Part shown: one piece after another, positions 1 to 7,961 of the stretch | How the letters are laid out: every line of letters begins with the position of its first letter | Numbering within the stretch: position 1 is the first letter of the stretch | DNA from: CAYFPX01 sp964501915 | Lineage (GTDB): Bacteria > Myxococcota_A > UBA796 > CAJQPC01 | DNA length: 64,000 nucleotides | Assembly (NCBI GenBank): GCA_964501915.1 | Contig: CAZCVP010000011.1 | Location: forward strand, 1 to 64,000 | Direction: 5' to 3' | Notes under the pieces: model-generated | Databases searched by the model: none | What the model was told of the DNA's origin: nothing | Seen by the model: only the letters and a program-made list of their open reading frames with translations | Translations under genes and position numbers: made by a program

Positions 1-102
1 GGGCACGGGCTGCACCAAGTCCCGCTCCAGCGAGCAGGTCACCGGCACCAGCAGCACGACCTGCTCCGTCGGCTCCTCCTGCACCCTCACCGCCTGATCC
101 TG

Positions 103-1809
103 GTGGACGGCGACGACGGCTCGCTGACCTGGGAGCTCTACGGCGACAACGAGTTCACCTCGGACGGCGACTGGACCGAGTCGGGCTCGACCGTCTCGCC
201 AGCCAGCTTCAACAACCAGCACCACGCCTGGTTCGAGCCCGGGGGCAACATCATGCTGTTCGACAACCACACCGACGGCGTCGACAACGACTGCGACGGC
301 GACGTGGACGACAGGGACGACAGCCTCGATCCGGCGTCGGCCTCGACCTGGTACGAAGACACGGACACCGACGGCTACGGCGACCCGGCCACCGGGCAGG
401 CCTCCTGCGAGCCTCCTCCGGGTTCCGTGTCCGACGGCACAGACTGCGACGACGAGGACCCGGCGGTATTCCCCGACGCGGAGGAGACCTGCGACGGGCG
501 GGACGAGGACTGCGACGAGGAGGTAGACGAGACCTGTGCTGGGGCGCCGAGCGGGACGGTGGCCTTGGACGGGTCCGGAGACACGCTCGTGGGTGATGTC
601 GCCCGGGGCGACCCCGGGGGGTCGATCGCGATCCTCCGTGACTGGAACGGTGACGGACTCCCTGACGTCGGCGCCGGTTGGCACGTGGTTCCCGGTCCCG
701 TGAACGGCACCGTGGGCCTCTCCGCGGCGGTGCTGGAGTTCGAAGAAGGAGCGACCTCCACCGAGCGGGCTGGCGACACCGACGGCGACGGCCTGGACGG
801 CGTGCTCTTCGGGGTCCACCAGGAGGACCACGCCTACCTCGTGGAGGGCGCCCTGTCCGGCACCCTCGCCACCGAGGACGCCACCGCCACCTTCTACGGT
901 GACGGCACCGCCTGGCGCTCCGGCCGGTACTTCTCCACCGCCGGCGACATGAACGACGACGGTCTCGACGACATCCTCTTCGGCGCCCCGGGCGACGGCT
1001 GGGGCTACGGCTACGAGGGCTCCGTCTTCGGCTGGTTCGGGCCCGCCACCGGGGTCCTCGACCCCGCCCACGCCGACGTGACCCTCCCCGGCCCCTCGGG
1101 CTGGGGGGGGTTCGGCACAGCCATCGAAGGGCCCGGGGACCTGGACGGCGATGGCTACGACGACGTGGTCGTCGGCGGGGGCTACTGGGGATCCGGGGAC
1201 ATCTACGTCCTGCACGGACCGATCACCGGCGACGTGGTGCTGGGTCCCAAGGACGAGCCCCGGATCTACGACGACGGACCCTGCACTCCCCTGTCGAGCT
1301 CCTGGGCCGACCGCTCCCTCTCCGTCGGCCCCGACACCAACGGCGACGGCTACGCCGACCTCCTCGCGGGAGAGACCGACGACACCCCCGCCGGCCTCGC
1401 ACGCCTCTTCCTCGGGCCGCTCACGGGCGCCATCCCCTGCTCCTCCGCGGACGCCGTCCTCGAAGGCGTGAACGAGCTCGACAGAGCCGGTGCGCATACG
1501 GCGCTCCCCGGCGACATGGACCTCGACGGCTACGCCGACCTCGCCGTGGGCGCCCTCAAGCACGACCCCTCGGGCATCGAGGACGCCGGCGCGGTCTACC
1601 TGGTCTACGGTCCGGTCACCGGCACCGTCGGCCTGGAGACCGCCGACGCCGTCTTCGAGGGCACCTCCGAGGCGGCCTGGGCCGGCTACGCCCTCGCCGG
1701 GGGCGACGCCGACGGGGACGCCTACGCCGACCTGCTCATCGGCGTGCCGGGCGAGACCCTCGGCGACACGGTCAAAGGCCTGGCGGTGCTCGTGCACGGC
1801 GGGCCGTGA
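103..1809 (+). CDS. MopE/FG-GAP repeat surface protein, probably 5'-truncated or frameshifted
   Basis: An Asp/Gly-rich protein of 568 residues from a GTG. The N-terminal third has MopE-like Asp- and Cys-rich repeats (DNDCDGD, DCDDEDP, DEDCDEE). After it come about seven FG-GAP calcium loops (DWNGDGLPD, DTDGDGLDG, DMNDDGLDD, DLDGDGYDD, DTNGDGYAD, DMDLDGYAD, DADGDAYAD), as in integrin-alpha-like propellers. There is no signal peptide at this start. The frame is open to base 1, but upstream codons look natural only in frame 2 (Cys/Ser/Thr-rich, ending at TGA 95-97). The true N-terminus is therefore probably upstream in another frame, either through a frameshift or because an upstream gene ends there. 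Role inferred: calcium-binding extracellular protein; no enzymatic function visible. Convergent with the next gene. Confidence 0.75.
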   Translation: MDGDDGSLTWELYGDNEFTSDGDWTESGSTVSPASFNNQHHAWFEPGGNIMLFDNHTDGVDNDCDGDVDDRDDSLDPASASTWYEDTDTDGYGDPATGQASCEPPPGSVSDGTDCDDEDPAVFPDAEETCDGRDEDCDEEVDETCAGAPSGTVALDGSGDTLVGDVARGDPGGSIAILRDWNGDGLPDVGAGWHVVPGPVNGTVGLSAAVLEFEEGATSTERAGDTDGDGLDGVLFGVHQEDHAYLVEGALSGTLATEDATATFYGDGTAWRSGRYFSTAGDMNDDGLDDILFGAPGDGWGYGYEGSVFGWFGPATGVLDPAHADVTLPGPSGWGGFGTAIEGPGDLDGDGYDDVVVGGGYWGSGDIYVLHGPITGDVVLGPKDEPRIYDDGPCTPLSSSWADRSLSVGPDTNGDGYADLLAGETDDTPAGLARLFLGPLTGAIPCSSADAVLEGVNELDRAGAHTALPGDMDLDGYADLAVGALKHDPSGIEDAGAVYLVYGPVTGTVGLETADAVFEGTSEAAWAGYALAGGDADGDAYADLLIGVPGETLGDTVKGLAVLVHGGP

Positions 1810-2062
1810 GCCCGGTTGACTTCACCTGTCCCGCCCGCCCCGCTCCCGGTTGCAGGCCATGGCCCGGCCAGCCCCTGCTCGAAGTCGACCCGTGGGGCCC
1901 AGCTCAGACCGACACATGCGGGCCGGATGGCGGTCCATTCTCGACGTCTGTGTCAGCGACGACGGCCTCGCCGAGACCTTCCGCTCGACGCGGCAAGCCC
2001 CAGGAGAGCTCGGACCGGCCGACCGGAAAGGGAGGGCGGCTCGACGGACCGGAGCAACGCTC

Positions 2063-4306
2063 TCACAGCCCGTGGTTCAGGAAGGTGTACACCGCACCGA
2101 CCGCCTCGTCGCCCTCCGCGTCGCCGTCCAGGTCGTAGGCCAGGTAGGCATCGCCGGTGAGCAGGTCGACGTCGCCGTCGCCGTCGAGATCCGCGGGCTG
2201 GGCCATCACCTGGGCCCCGAAGGAGTCGTCGCCGTCGTCGGGCTCGCCGTAGATGAGGGCCAGGGCGGCGGTCTCGCCGTCGTGCTCGCCGTCGAAGTCG
2301 TCGCCCCGGTAGACCAGGCCGAGCCCGCCGCTGTAGCTGGAGTCGCCGTCGATGGTGAGGATCCACTCGTCCACCCCGTCGCCGTCCCAGTCCCCGAGGG
2401 ACCGGATCTGGGTCGCGGTGTAGTCCTCGTCGAAGGTGAGGGTGAGGAAGGCGTCGCTGGCGCTGGCCACGCCCTGGGCGGTGGTCTCGCCGTCCACGAC
2501 GTAGGCCGTGGCCGTGCCCGAGGACCACCAGGCCAGCTCGTCGAAGCCGTCGCCGTCCATGTCCGGCAGGATGCTGGCGATGTAGCCCAGGCCGTCGCTG
2601 GAGCCCTCGCCCGCGGCGCCACGGGTGGTGCTGTTGCTGATGTCGTCGTCCTGGACGGAGTGGCGCTCGGCCTGGCCCCACAGGGTGAACACGGCGCCGT
2701 CGGTGGGACTCTCGGTGGGGTTGCCGTAGACCCAGTCCGTGTAGCCGTCGTTGTTGAGGTCGCCGCCGGCGCTGAGGGCGAACTTCGACGCCGTGGTGGA
2801 GTTGTTGGTGTGCCAGCGGGCCGCGGCGTCCTGCAGCGAGATGTGGAGCGTGCCTCCGTCGCCGGAGCCGATGTCGCCGTAGAACAGGCCGAGCCGGGCC
2901 GTGCCGGAGCTGGCGCTGGTGGAGCTGTTGTAGGCCGCGAGCAGCTCCGAGAGGCCGTCCCCGTCCAGGTCCTCGACGTCGGCGAAGCCGACGCCCATCA
3001 TGTAGCCGGCGCTCGAGTACCCATCGATCTGGGTGTGGGCGTTGCCCGTGTCCCCGTAGGCCTCGACCTCGACCGCGTCGATGACGTAGACGGTGCCCAC
3101 GCTGCCGGCGGCGCCGGGGGCTCCGATGGCGAGGTCCGACCCCTCGAGCTGGTCGAAGTCGTCCAGCACGAGCACGGCCTCACCGAGCAGCTCGGAGCTG
3201 CCTCCACGGATGTTGTTGTAGGCCTCGCCGACGTCGGAGCCGGTCTCGGGGATCCAATCGCCCGAGAGCCAGACATAGACCGCGCCGTTGCCCGTCGGCG
3301 TCGAGCCGCCGGTGTAGCCGTCGTACCAGGGCGCCCCGACCACCGTGTCGGCGATGCCGTCACCGTCCAGGTCGCCAGCAGCCACGGAGTAGCCCACCCC
3401 GTTGGGCGTGCGGTCGCCGATCCACATGTAGTCGGCGGAGCTCGGCGGGATTTCCCGGTCCTTGGTGCCGTCGCAGTCGTCCAGCTTGCCGTTCAGGCGC
3501 TCGACACTGCCCGGGTAGGCCTCGTCGTCGTCGTCGTCGCAGTCGTTGCCCTTGTCCAGCAGCTTGATGCCGTAGCCGTCGCCGTCGGCGTCCCAGTCGC
3601 TGTCACCGGCGCAGTCGGCGTCGACGCCGTCGTACCAGAGGTCTTCCGCGCCCGGGTGGACCCAGGCCACCACGTCGTTGCAGTCGCCGCCGCCGGAGGC
3701 CTCGTTGGGGTTGATGACGTCGGTCTCGTAGCCGTCGGCGTCCTGGTCGTAGTCGTTGGCGCCGTCGCAGTCCTCGTCGTAGCCGTCGTACCACTGCTCG
3801 GTGGCGCCGGGGTTGATGTCGGCGTCGGTGTCGTCGCAGTCGTCACCGCCGGCCTCCTCGCGATCGTAGCCGTCCCCGTCGACGTCCATGATCACGTGGC
3901 CCGCCAGCAGCACGGTGCTCAGCTCGGCGTCCGGGTCGTTGCTGGTGATGAGGAGCTCGGTCTCCGTGTCGCCGTAGTCGTTCGGCGTGAGGAAGACGCC
4001 GACCTGGGCGCTGGAGCCGGCGGCCACCGTGAGCGCCGTCAGCGCCACCGCGAAGGGCTGCTCCACCGCGATCTCGGTGATCTCCAGCAGCCCGTCCCCG
4101 GTGTTGTTGATGACGAGCTGGGCCGACAGCAGCTCGCCGACGTTGTCGGCGGAGCCCAGATCCAGCAGCTCGTCCGGCAGGACGATGTTGGGCACGCCGT
4201 CGTCGGTGTCGACGGGCGTGGTGTCACCGGAGATGTCGCCGTCGCAGCCGAGCAGGGTGGTGGCGATGAGCAGCGGGACAGAGCGGTAGAAGGGACGCAC
4301 GGGCAC
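2063..4306 (-). CDS. Lipoprotein with hydin-like domain, MopE repeats and FG-GAP propeller
   Basis: 747 residues beginning with a lipoprotein signal (lipobox LLGC, Cys about residue 21), so it is probably anchored in the outer membrane. Order seen: a Ser/Thr/Asp linker; an ASPM/SPD-2/hydin-like beta domain at about 45-135 (QLVINNTGDGLLEI, ITSNDPD); MopE-type Asp/Cys repeats at about 140-290 (DDCDDTDADINPG, EDCDGANDYDQDADGY, DDCDGTKD); then FG-GAP loops (DLDGDGIAD, DLDGDGLSE, DLNNDGYTD, DMDGDGFDE, DWDGDGVDE, DLDGDGDVD). This architecture is common among Myxococcota surface proteins. It probably folds around calcium ions; the ligand is unknown. The long opposite-strand reading frame is a shadow of its codon bias. 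Confidence 0.85.
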   Translation of the reverse strand: MPVRPFYRSVPLLIATTLLGCDGDISGDTTPVDTDDGVPNIVLPDELLDLGSADNVGELLSAQLVINNTGDGLLEITEIAVEQPFAVALTALTVAAGSSAQVGVFLTPNDYGDTETELLITSNDPDAELSTVLLAGHVIMDVDGDGYDREEAGGDDCDDTDADINPGATEQWYDGYDEDCDGANDYDQDADGYETDVINPNEASGGGDCNDVVAWVHPGAEDLWYDGVDADCAGDSDWDADGDGYGIKLLDKGNDCDDDDDEAYPGSVERLNGKLDDCDGTKDREIPPSSADYMWIGDRTPNGVGYSVAAGDLDGDGIADTVVGAPWYDGYTGGSTPTGNGAVYVWLSGDWIPETGSDVGEAYNNIRGGSSELLGEAVLVLDDFDQLEGSDLAIGAPGAAGSVGTVYVIDAVEVEAYGDTGNAHTQIDGYSSAGYMMGVGFADVEDLDGDGLSELLAAYNSSTSASSGTARLGLFYGDIGSGDGGTLHISLQDAAARWHTNNSTTASKFALSAGGDLNNDGYTDWVYGNPTESPTDGAVFTLWGQAERHSVQDDDISNSTTRGAAGEGSSDGLGYIASILPDMDGDGFDELAWWSSGTATAYVVDGETTAQGVASASDAFLTLTFDEDYTATQIRSLGDWDGDGVDEWILTIDGDSSYSGGLGLVYRGDDFDGEHDGETAALALIYGEPDDGDDSFGAQVMAQPADLDGDGDVDLLTGDAYLAYDLDGDAEGDEAVGAVYTFLNHGL

Positions 4307-4367
4307 TCCCGGACGGGGAAGAGGCGCAGTCTATCCGAGGGACCTCCGAAGAGGCCATCGGCAATCC

Positions 4368-5348
4368 TCAGAGATCGCCGGGATCGGAGGTCACCGCGGG
4401 TGTCTCCCCGACGGGGGCCGATCCGCCGCGGCCTGGCACCAGGGTCCAGCCGTCGGCCTCCCGCTCCCCCCGGGTGTAGACCAGGTAGGCCTCGGTGTGG
4501 GCCACCGCGGCCATGCCGGCGGCCGCGGCCCCGGTGAAGAGGACGCCGAGCACGCAGAAGATCACCCCCGTCAGGGCCAGCGCGACCTGGACCGCCGCGA
4601 TGACGTAGAAGAAGAGCAGGATCCAGCCCCGGTTGCCCCGAGCGATGTCCCAGGACCGCCCCAGGGCGTCCATCACGCCCAGTCCGTCCAGCGCGATGGC
4701 CTCGCCCCCGTAGGCCAGGCCGGGCAGGACGTAGAGCGAGGCCACCACCATCAGCGCACAGGACATCAAGCCACCGATGATGGTGATCCAGATCATGCCC
4801 ATGCCGAGCCCGAGCAGGGCCATCAGGCCCACCGGGATCAGGCAGACGACCAACATGCCGAGCTGTATCAGGCCCTTGAGCAGGAGCCAGAGGGCCATGT
4901 CGAGGAAGAGGTCCTTGCCGCTGAACAGCGTCCCGAAGCTGCTGGTGGAGGTCCGCAGAGTCTCCTCGTGGAGGCGGTACCAGCCCGGCAGCAGGAAGGC
5001 CCGCAGCGCGAAGAGCAGCACCGCGGCGACCACGGCGAAGCAGAGCAGGCCGACGATCATGCCCGCACCCGCGGCCAGCAGGTCGCCGAAGGGATCCGAG
5101 GACAGCAGCGACGCCTGCTGGAGGGCGTCGAGCCCCAGCGAGTAGTTGTAGTCGAAGCCCTCGTCGAAGCCTTCGAGGCCCTGGACCCCCTCCAGCAGCT
5201 CCTCGAGGTCCGTGCCGGAGCTGCACCCGCTGCCCGGGCTGAAGTTCAGCAGGAAGCCACCCACGATCAGCGGCAGGGGCACGCGCTTGAGCGCCTCCCA
5301 CCCGTGGTACAGGCTGCGAAAGGGGTTGAAGGCGGCCTTGGCGGACAC
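4368..5348 (-). CDS. Multispanning membrane protein, unknown function
   Basis: 326 residues with one N-terminal hydrophobic segment (about 24-36), a Cys/Gly/Asp/Glu-rich loop (about 40-85), then about five membrane helices between 93 and 290 (for example GMIVGLLCFAVVAAVLLFAL). The motif ALGRSWDIARGNRGWILLFFY near 235 resembles the repeated amphipathic helix of DUF975-type or glycerophosphodiesterase-type membrane domains, where such helices follow 'DAL.RSW.L.RGN'. The cytoplasmic tail is polar. No catalytic residues are visible. It stands 19 bases upstream of nothing obvious and is separated from the FG-GAP lipoprotein by about 60 bp, so the two may be co-transcribed. Family assignment is tentative. 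Confidence 0.7.
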   Translation of the reverse strand: MSAKAAFNPFRSLYHGWEALKRVPLPLIVGGFLLNFSPGSGCSSGTDLEELLEGVQGLEGFDEGFDYNYSLGLDALQQASLLSSDPFGDLLAAGAGMIVGLLCFAVVAAVLLFALRAFLLPGWYRLHEETLRTSTSSFGTLFSGKDLFLDMALWLLLKGLIQLGMLVVCLIPVGLMALLGLGMGMIWITIIGGLMSCALMVVASLYVLPGLAYGGEAIALDGLGVMDALGRSWDIARGNRGWILLFFYVIAAVQVALALTGVIFCVLGVLFTGAAAAGMAAVAHTEAYLVYTRGEREADGWTLVPGRGGSAPVGETPAVTSDPGDL

Positions 5349-5396
5349 GGTGACTCCGGCCTGGGGAGGGGGAATCCTACTCTGGGGGCCCGAGCC

Positions 5397-6113
5397 TCAC
5401 ACCGCCGGGTGCCGGCTCACCGGCTCGACCCGGGGGCTCCCCTCGAGATCGAGCACGTACCGCACCATCTCCTTGCCGTAGAACTCGAAGCGGCCCCGGT
5501 CCTCGAAGCCCCAGGAGGTGAGCTGGCGGTTCGCCCCGACGTTGTCCACCTCGGTGGTGATCTTCACGTGGGTGTGGCCACGACAGAGCAGGTCGTCGAA
5601 GAGCACCTTGTTGATGTGACCGCTGATGCGGCGCCCCCGGAGCTGCGGCTCGAAGCTGCAGAAGAGCGACTCCGCCGGGATGTCGAGGTCGTCATCCCCG
5701 GAGACGCGGAAGTAGCGCGCGGTCTGGACGAGGTGCTGGAGCACGGAGGGACTCCGGAGCACGCCCGGCACCGCGGCGAGCCCCAGCACCACCGCGCGGC
5801 GGCGGAAGACCTCCTGGAACATCCGCGAGGCGTCGGTGGTCCCGGCGATGAAGCCGCCGATCCGGCCAGGGCTCCCCGGCTCCTCGGACGACTCCTCGAA
5901 GACGAAGCCCAGGAAGTGGGGGGACTCGACGAGGCCCCGGTAGAGCTGGGTCAGGAAGGCCGGTCCGAGGCGGGCCCAGAGCGAGTTGCCCATCGCCTGG
6001 GCGTGGAGCTGCGCCACCCGGGCGCAGTCGCGGTACTGGATCGGACGGATGCCGGCGAGGACCTCGGGGTCGACAGCGAAGGGCCGGACAGCGGCGCTGA
6101 CAGGCGAGCTCAA
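5397..6113 (-). CDS. GNAT-family acyltransferase
   Basis: 238 residues from a TTG start that overlaps the upstream crotonase stop (TTGA), implying translational coupling. The N-terminal part (IRPIQYRDCARVAQLHAQAM) is the typical beta1-alpha1 of GNAT folds. The middle has the acceptor loop (IGGFIAGTTD), and LRGRRISGHINKVLFDDLL is a plausible degenerate Q/R-x-x-G-x-G/A acyl-CoA loop followed by the alpha3 helix. TTEVDNVGANRQLTSWGFEDRGRFEFYGKEM matches the conserved C-terminal 'N..A...Y...GF' region. It is the last gene of the DpgA operon, so it may transfer an acyl or acetyl group to or from the polyketide product; this is inference from context. Confidence 0.75.
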   Translation of the reverse strand: MSSPVSAAVRPFAVDPEVLAGIRPIQYRDCARVAQLHAQAMGNSLWARLGPAFLTQLYRGLVESPHFLGFVFEESSEEPGSPGRIGGFIAGTTDASRMFQEVFRRRAVVLGLAAVPGVLRSPSVLQHLVQTARYFRVSGDDDLDIPAESLFCSFEPQLRGRRISGHINKVLFDDLLCRGHTHVKITTEVDNVGANRQLTSWGFEDRGRFEFYGKEMVRYVLDLEGSPRVEPVSRHPAV

Positions 6114-6853
6114 GACCCGTCGCCGTCCCGCTGCCTCCGCAGGGTCTCGAGGAAGGCGGTCTGGAGGATGGCCCGGTGCTGCGCGGCCAGGAAGTGACCG
6201 ATCGCGGTCTCGAAGCTCGACGCATAGGACTCGTTGAGCAGCCTCCGGGTGAGCTCGACCGCCACGGAGTGGTTGGGGCCGAAGGCCTCCACCGCCCAGG
6301 CCAGCCCGGCGTCGAGGTCGTCGACGACGCGGTCGATCATGCCGAGCTCGACTGCACGCGCACCGTCGAGGGTCTCCGCCGTGAGCATGAAGCGCTTGGC
6401 GTGCCCGAGGCCGATGTACTTGGCGAGCCGGAAGGTCGCCATGCCCGGCAGGAAGCCGAGGTGGGTCTCGGGGAGCTGGAAGGTCGCCTGGGGCGTGGCC
6501 ACGCGCAGGTCACAGGCCAGGGCGATCTGGAGCCCGCCGCCGATGGCCGCGCCGTCCACGAGCGCCACGCTGGCCTTCGGCAGGCGCTCCAGCCGCACGC
6601 AGAGCTTCTCCCACTTGTTGAAGCCGTGGATGTCGAAGGGCCTCTCGGGGTGGAACTCCGAGAAGTCCATGCCCTCGGAGAAGCAGCCCGGCTGGCCGCG
6701 GAACACGACCACACCAGCGCTCGAGGCGTCCTCGAGGTGGTCGCAGACCGCCGTCAGCTCCTTGAGCTGCTGCACGTTGATCCGAGGCCGGACCAGGGTG
6801 ACGACAGCGAGGTCATCGGCCTCTTCGAAGGTCAGGGTCTCGTAGGCGCTCAT
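6110..6853 (-). CDS. Enoyl-CoA hydratase/isomerase (crotonase), DpgB/DpgD-like partner of type III PKS
   Basis: 247 residues, normal crotonase length. It has the oxyanion-hole segments SEGMDFSEF (about 60-68) and DGAAIGGGLQIALACDLRV (about 100-118), and the PETHLGFLPG motif in the region that carries catalytic acids in the family. The ATG at 6853 lies 6 bases after the stop of the PKS gene, and the stop overlaps the GNAT start, so the three genes form a tight operon. In dihydroxyphenylglycine pathways the crotonases DpgB and DpgD assist aromatization and dehydration of the DpgA tetraketide. A similar role is likely here but not proven. A much longer reading frame in this phase continues upstream, but only because the overlapping PKS gene is stop-free in that frame. 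Confidence 0.85.
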   Translation of the reverse strand: MSAYETLTFEEADDLAVVTLVRPRINVQQLKELTAVCDHLEDASSAGVVVFRGQPGCFSEGMDFSEFHPERPFDIHGFNKWEKLCVRLERLPKASVALVDGAAIGGGLQIALACDLRVATPQATFQLPETHLGFLPGMATFRLAKYIGLGHAKRFMLTAETLDGARAVELGMIDRVVDDLDAGLAWAVEAFGPNHSVAVELTRRLLNESYASSFETAIGHFLAAQHRAILQTAFLETLRRQRDGDGS

Positions 6854-6858
6854 GGTTC

Positions 6859-7917
6859 TCACCACCTGGTCAGGCAGGTCTCGATGGTCGAGCCCGGCCC
6901 CATGGTCATCCAGACACAGGCGTCGCCACGCTGGACCACGCCCTCGTCGAGGAGGCGCTGGTAGCTGAAGAGCACCGACGCCGAGGAGATGTTGCCGTAG
7001 TCCCGCAGCACGCTCACGGTGTGGCGCACGTCGTGCTCGCGCAGGCCTACGTTGTACTGGATCGCGTCGATCACCTTCTTGCCGCCGGAGTGCACCAGCC
7101 AGTGGGCGATGTGACGACGCTCGAGGCCGTGGGCCCCCAGCAGCCGATCGACAGGACGCTCGGCATAGGCCCCGACCACGTAGGGGATGTCGCGGTCGAG
7201 GAAGAAGCTGAATTTCTTCGCCTCGTCGTCCCAGTCGTAGCGCATGGCCCCGATGGCCGGGGTGATGATCTGGGAGTTGAAGCCGAGGATGGAGGGCGCG
7301 AACCGGCCCTCGTCCCCCGCGTCGGCGCGCACCAGGACCGCCGCGGCACCGTCGCCGAAGAGGCTGTTCACGATCGCGGTGCGGATGGTGTAGTCGAAGA
7401 CATAGGCTGCGGAGCAGACCTCGACGCAGACCATCAGGGCGTTGCGGCCCGGGTTGGCCGCCGCCCAGCCCGCGACCGGGTTCAGGCCGTTCATGGCCGC
7501 GTTGCAGCCCATGCCCACCACGTCCACCCGAGAGCAGTCCTCGCGGAAGCCCATCTCCTTCATCAGGTGCGCGGTCAGGCCCGGAGCGAGGAAGCCGGTG
7601 GTCGTGATGACGCAGAGGTAGTCGATGTCCTGCGGCGTCAGGCCCTCCGGCTCCAGGCAGCGGGTGACGGCCTGGGGACCGATCTCCATCGCCCCGCGCA
7701 GGTGCTTGGCGAGCAGCTCGCCCTGGCTCTCGCTGGGTACCCCGCCACCCGTGTTCTCCGGCAGGTAGAGGTGCCGGCTGCGGATGTGGGAGGAGTGGAA
7801 CAGGCCCGCCAGGCGAGGGTCGTCCACGCTGAACAGCTCCGGCAGCTCGGCCTGGAGGTAGCGCCGCGGCGGATTGGCTGTGCCTACCGAGAGGATCCGG
7901 GGGCGTGCATCGATCAT
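6859..7917 (-). CDS. dpgA: Type III polyketide synthase, DpgA-like
   Basis: 352 residues from ATG 7917; an in-frame GTG at 7941 would add 8. This is the chalcone/stilbene synthase fold: catalytic Cys in GMGCNAAMNG (residue 138 from the ATG), His in LVHSGGKK (276) and Asn in GNISSASV (309), so the Cys-His-Asn triad is complete. Other conserved segments are VGTANPPRRY, TTTGFLAPGL, FGDGAAAVLV and MGPGSTIETCL. The pattern is closest to DpgA, which condenses four malonyl-CoA into 3,5-dihydroxyphenylacetyl-CoA. No dpgC dioxygenase is in the window, so the end product is uncertain. Divergent from the HEAT gene, with only about 45 bp for both promoters. Confidence 0.88.
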   Translation of the reverse strand: MIDARPRILSVGTANPPRRYLQAELPELFSVDDPRLAGLFHSSHIRSRHLYLPENTGGGVPSESQGELLAKHLRGAMEIGPQAVTRCLEPEGLTPQDIDYLCVITTTGFLAPGLTAHLMKEMGFREDCSRVDVVGMGCNAAMNGLNPVAGWAAANPGRNALMVCVEVCSAAYVFDYTIRTAIVNSLFGDGAAAVLVRADAGDEGRFAPSILGFNSQIITPAIGAMRYDWDDEAKKFSFFLDRDIPYVVGAYAERPVDRLLGAHGLERRHIAHWLVHSGGKKVIDAIQYNVGLREHDVRHTVSVLRDYGNISSASVLFSYQRLLDEGVVQRGDACVWMTMGPGSTIETCLTRW

Positions 7918-7961
7918 AGGCTCGGGTACTATAGCTCCCACGGGTCTGGGAGGCGGCGGCC

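Noticed and set aside
1850..4537. 895-codon plus-strand frame
   Set aside because: Antisense shadow of the FG-GAP lipoprotein; its Val/Gly/Ala-rich product reflects complementary codon bias and has no domain.
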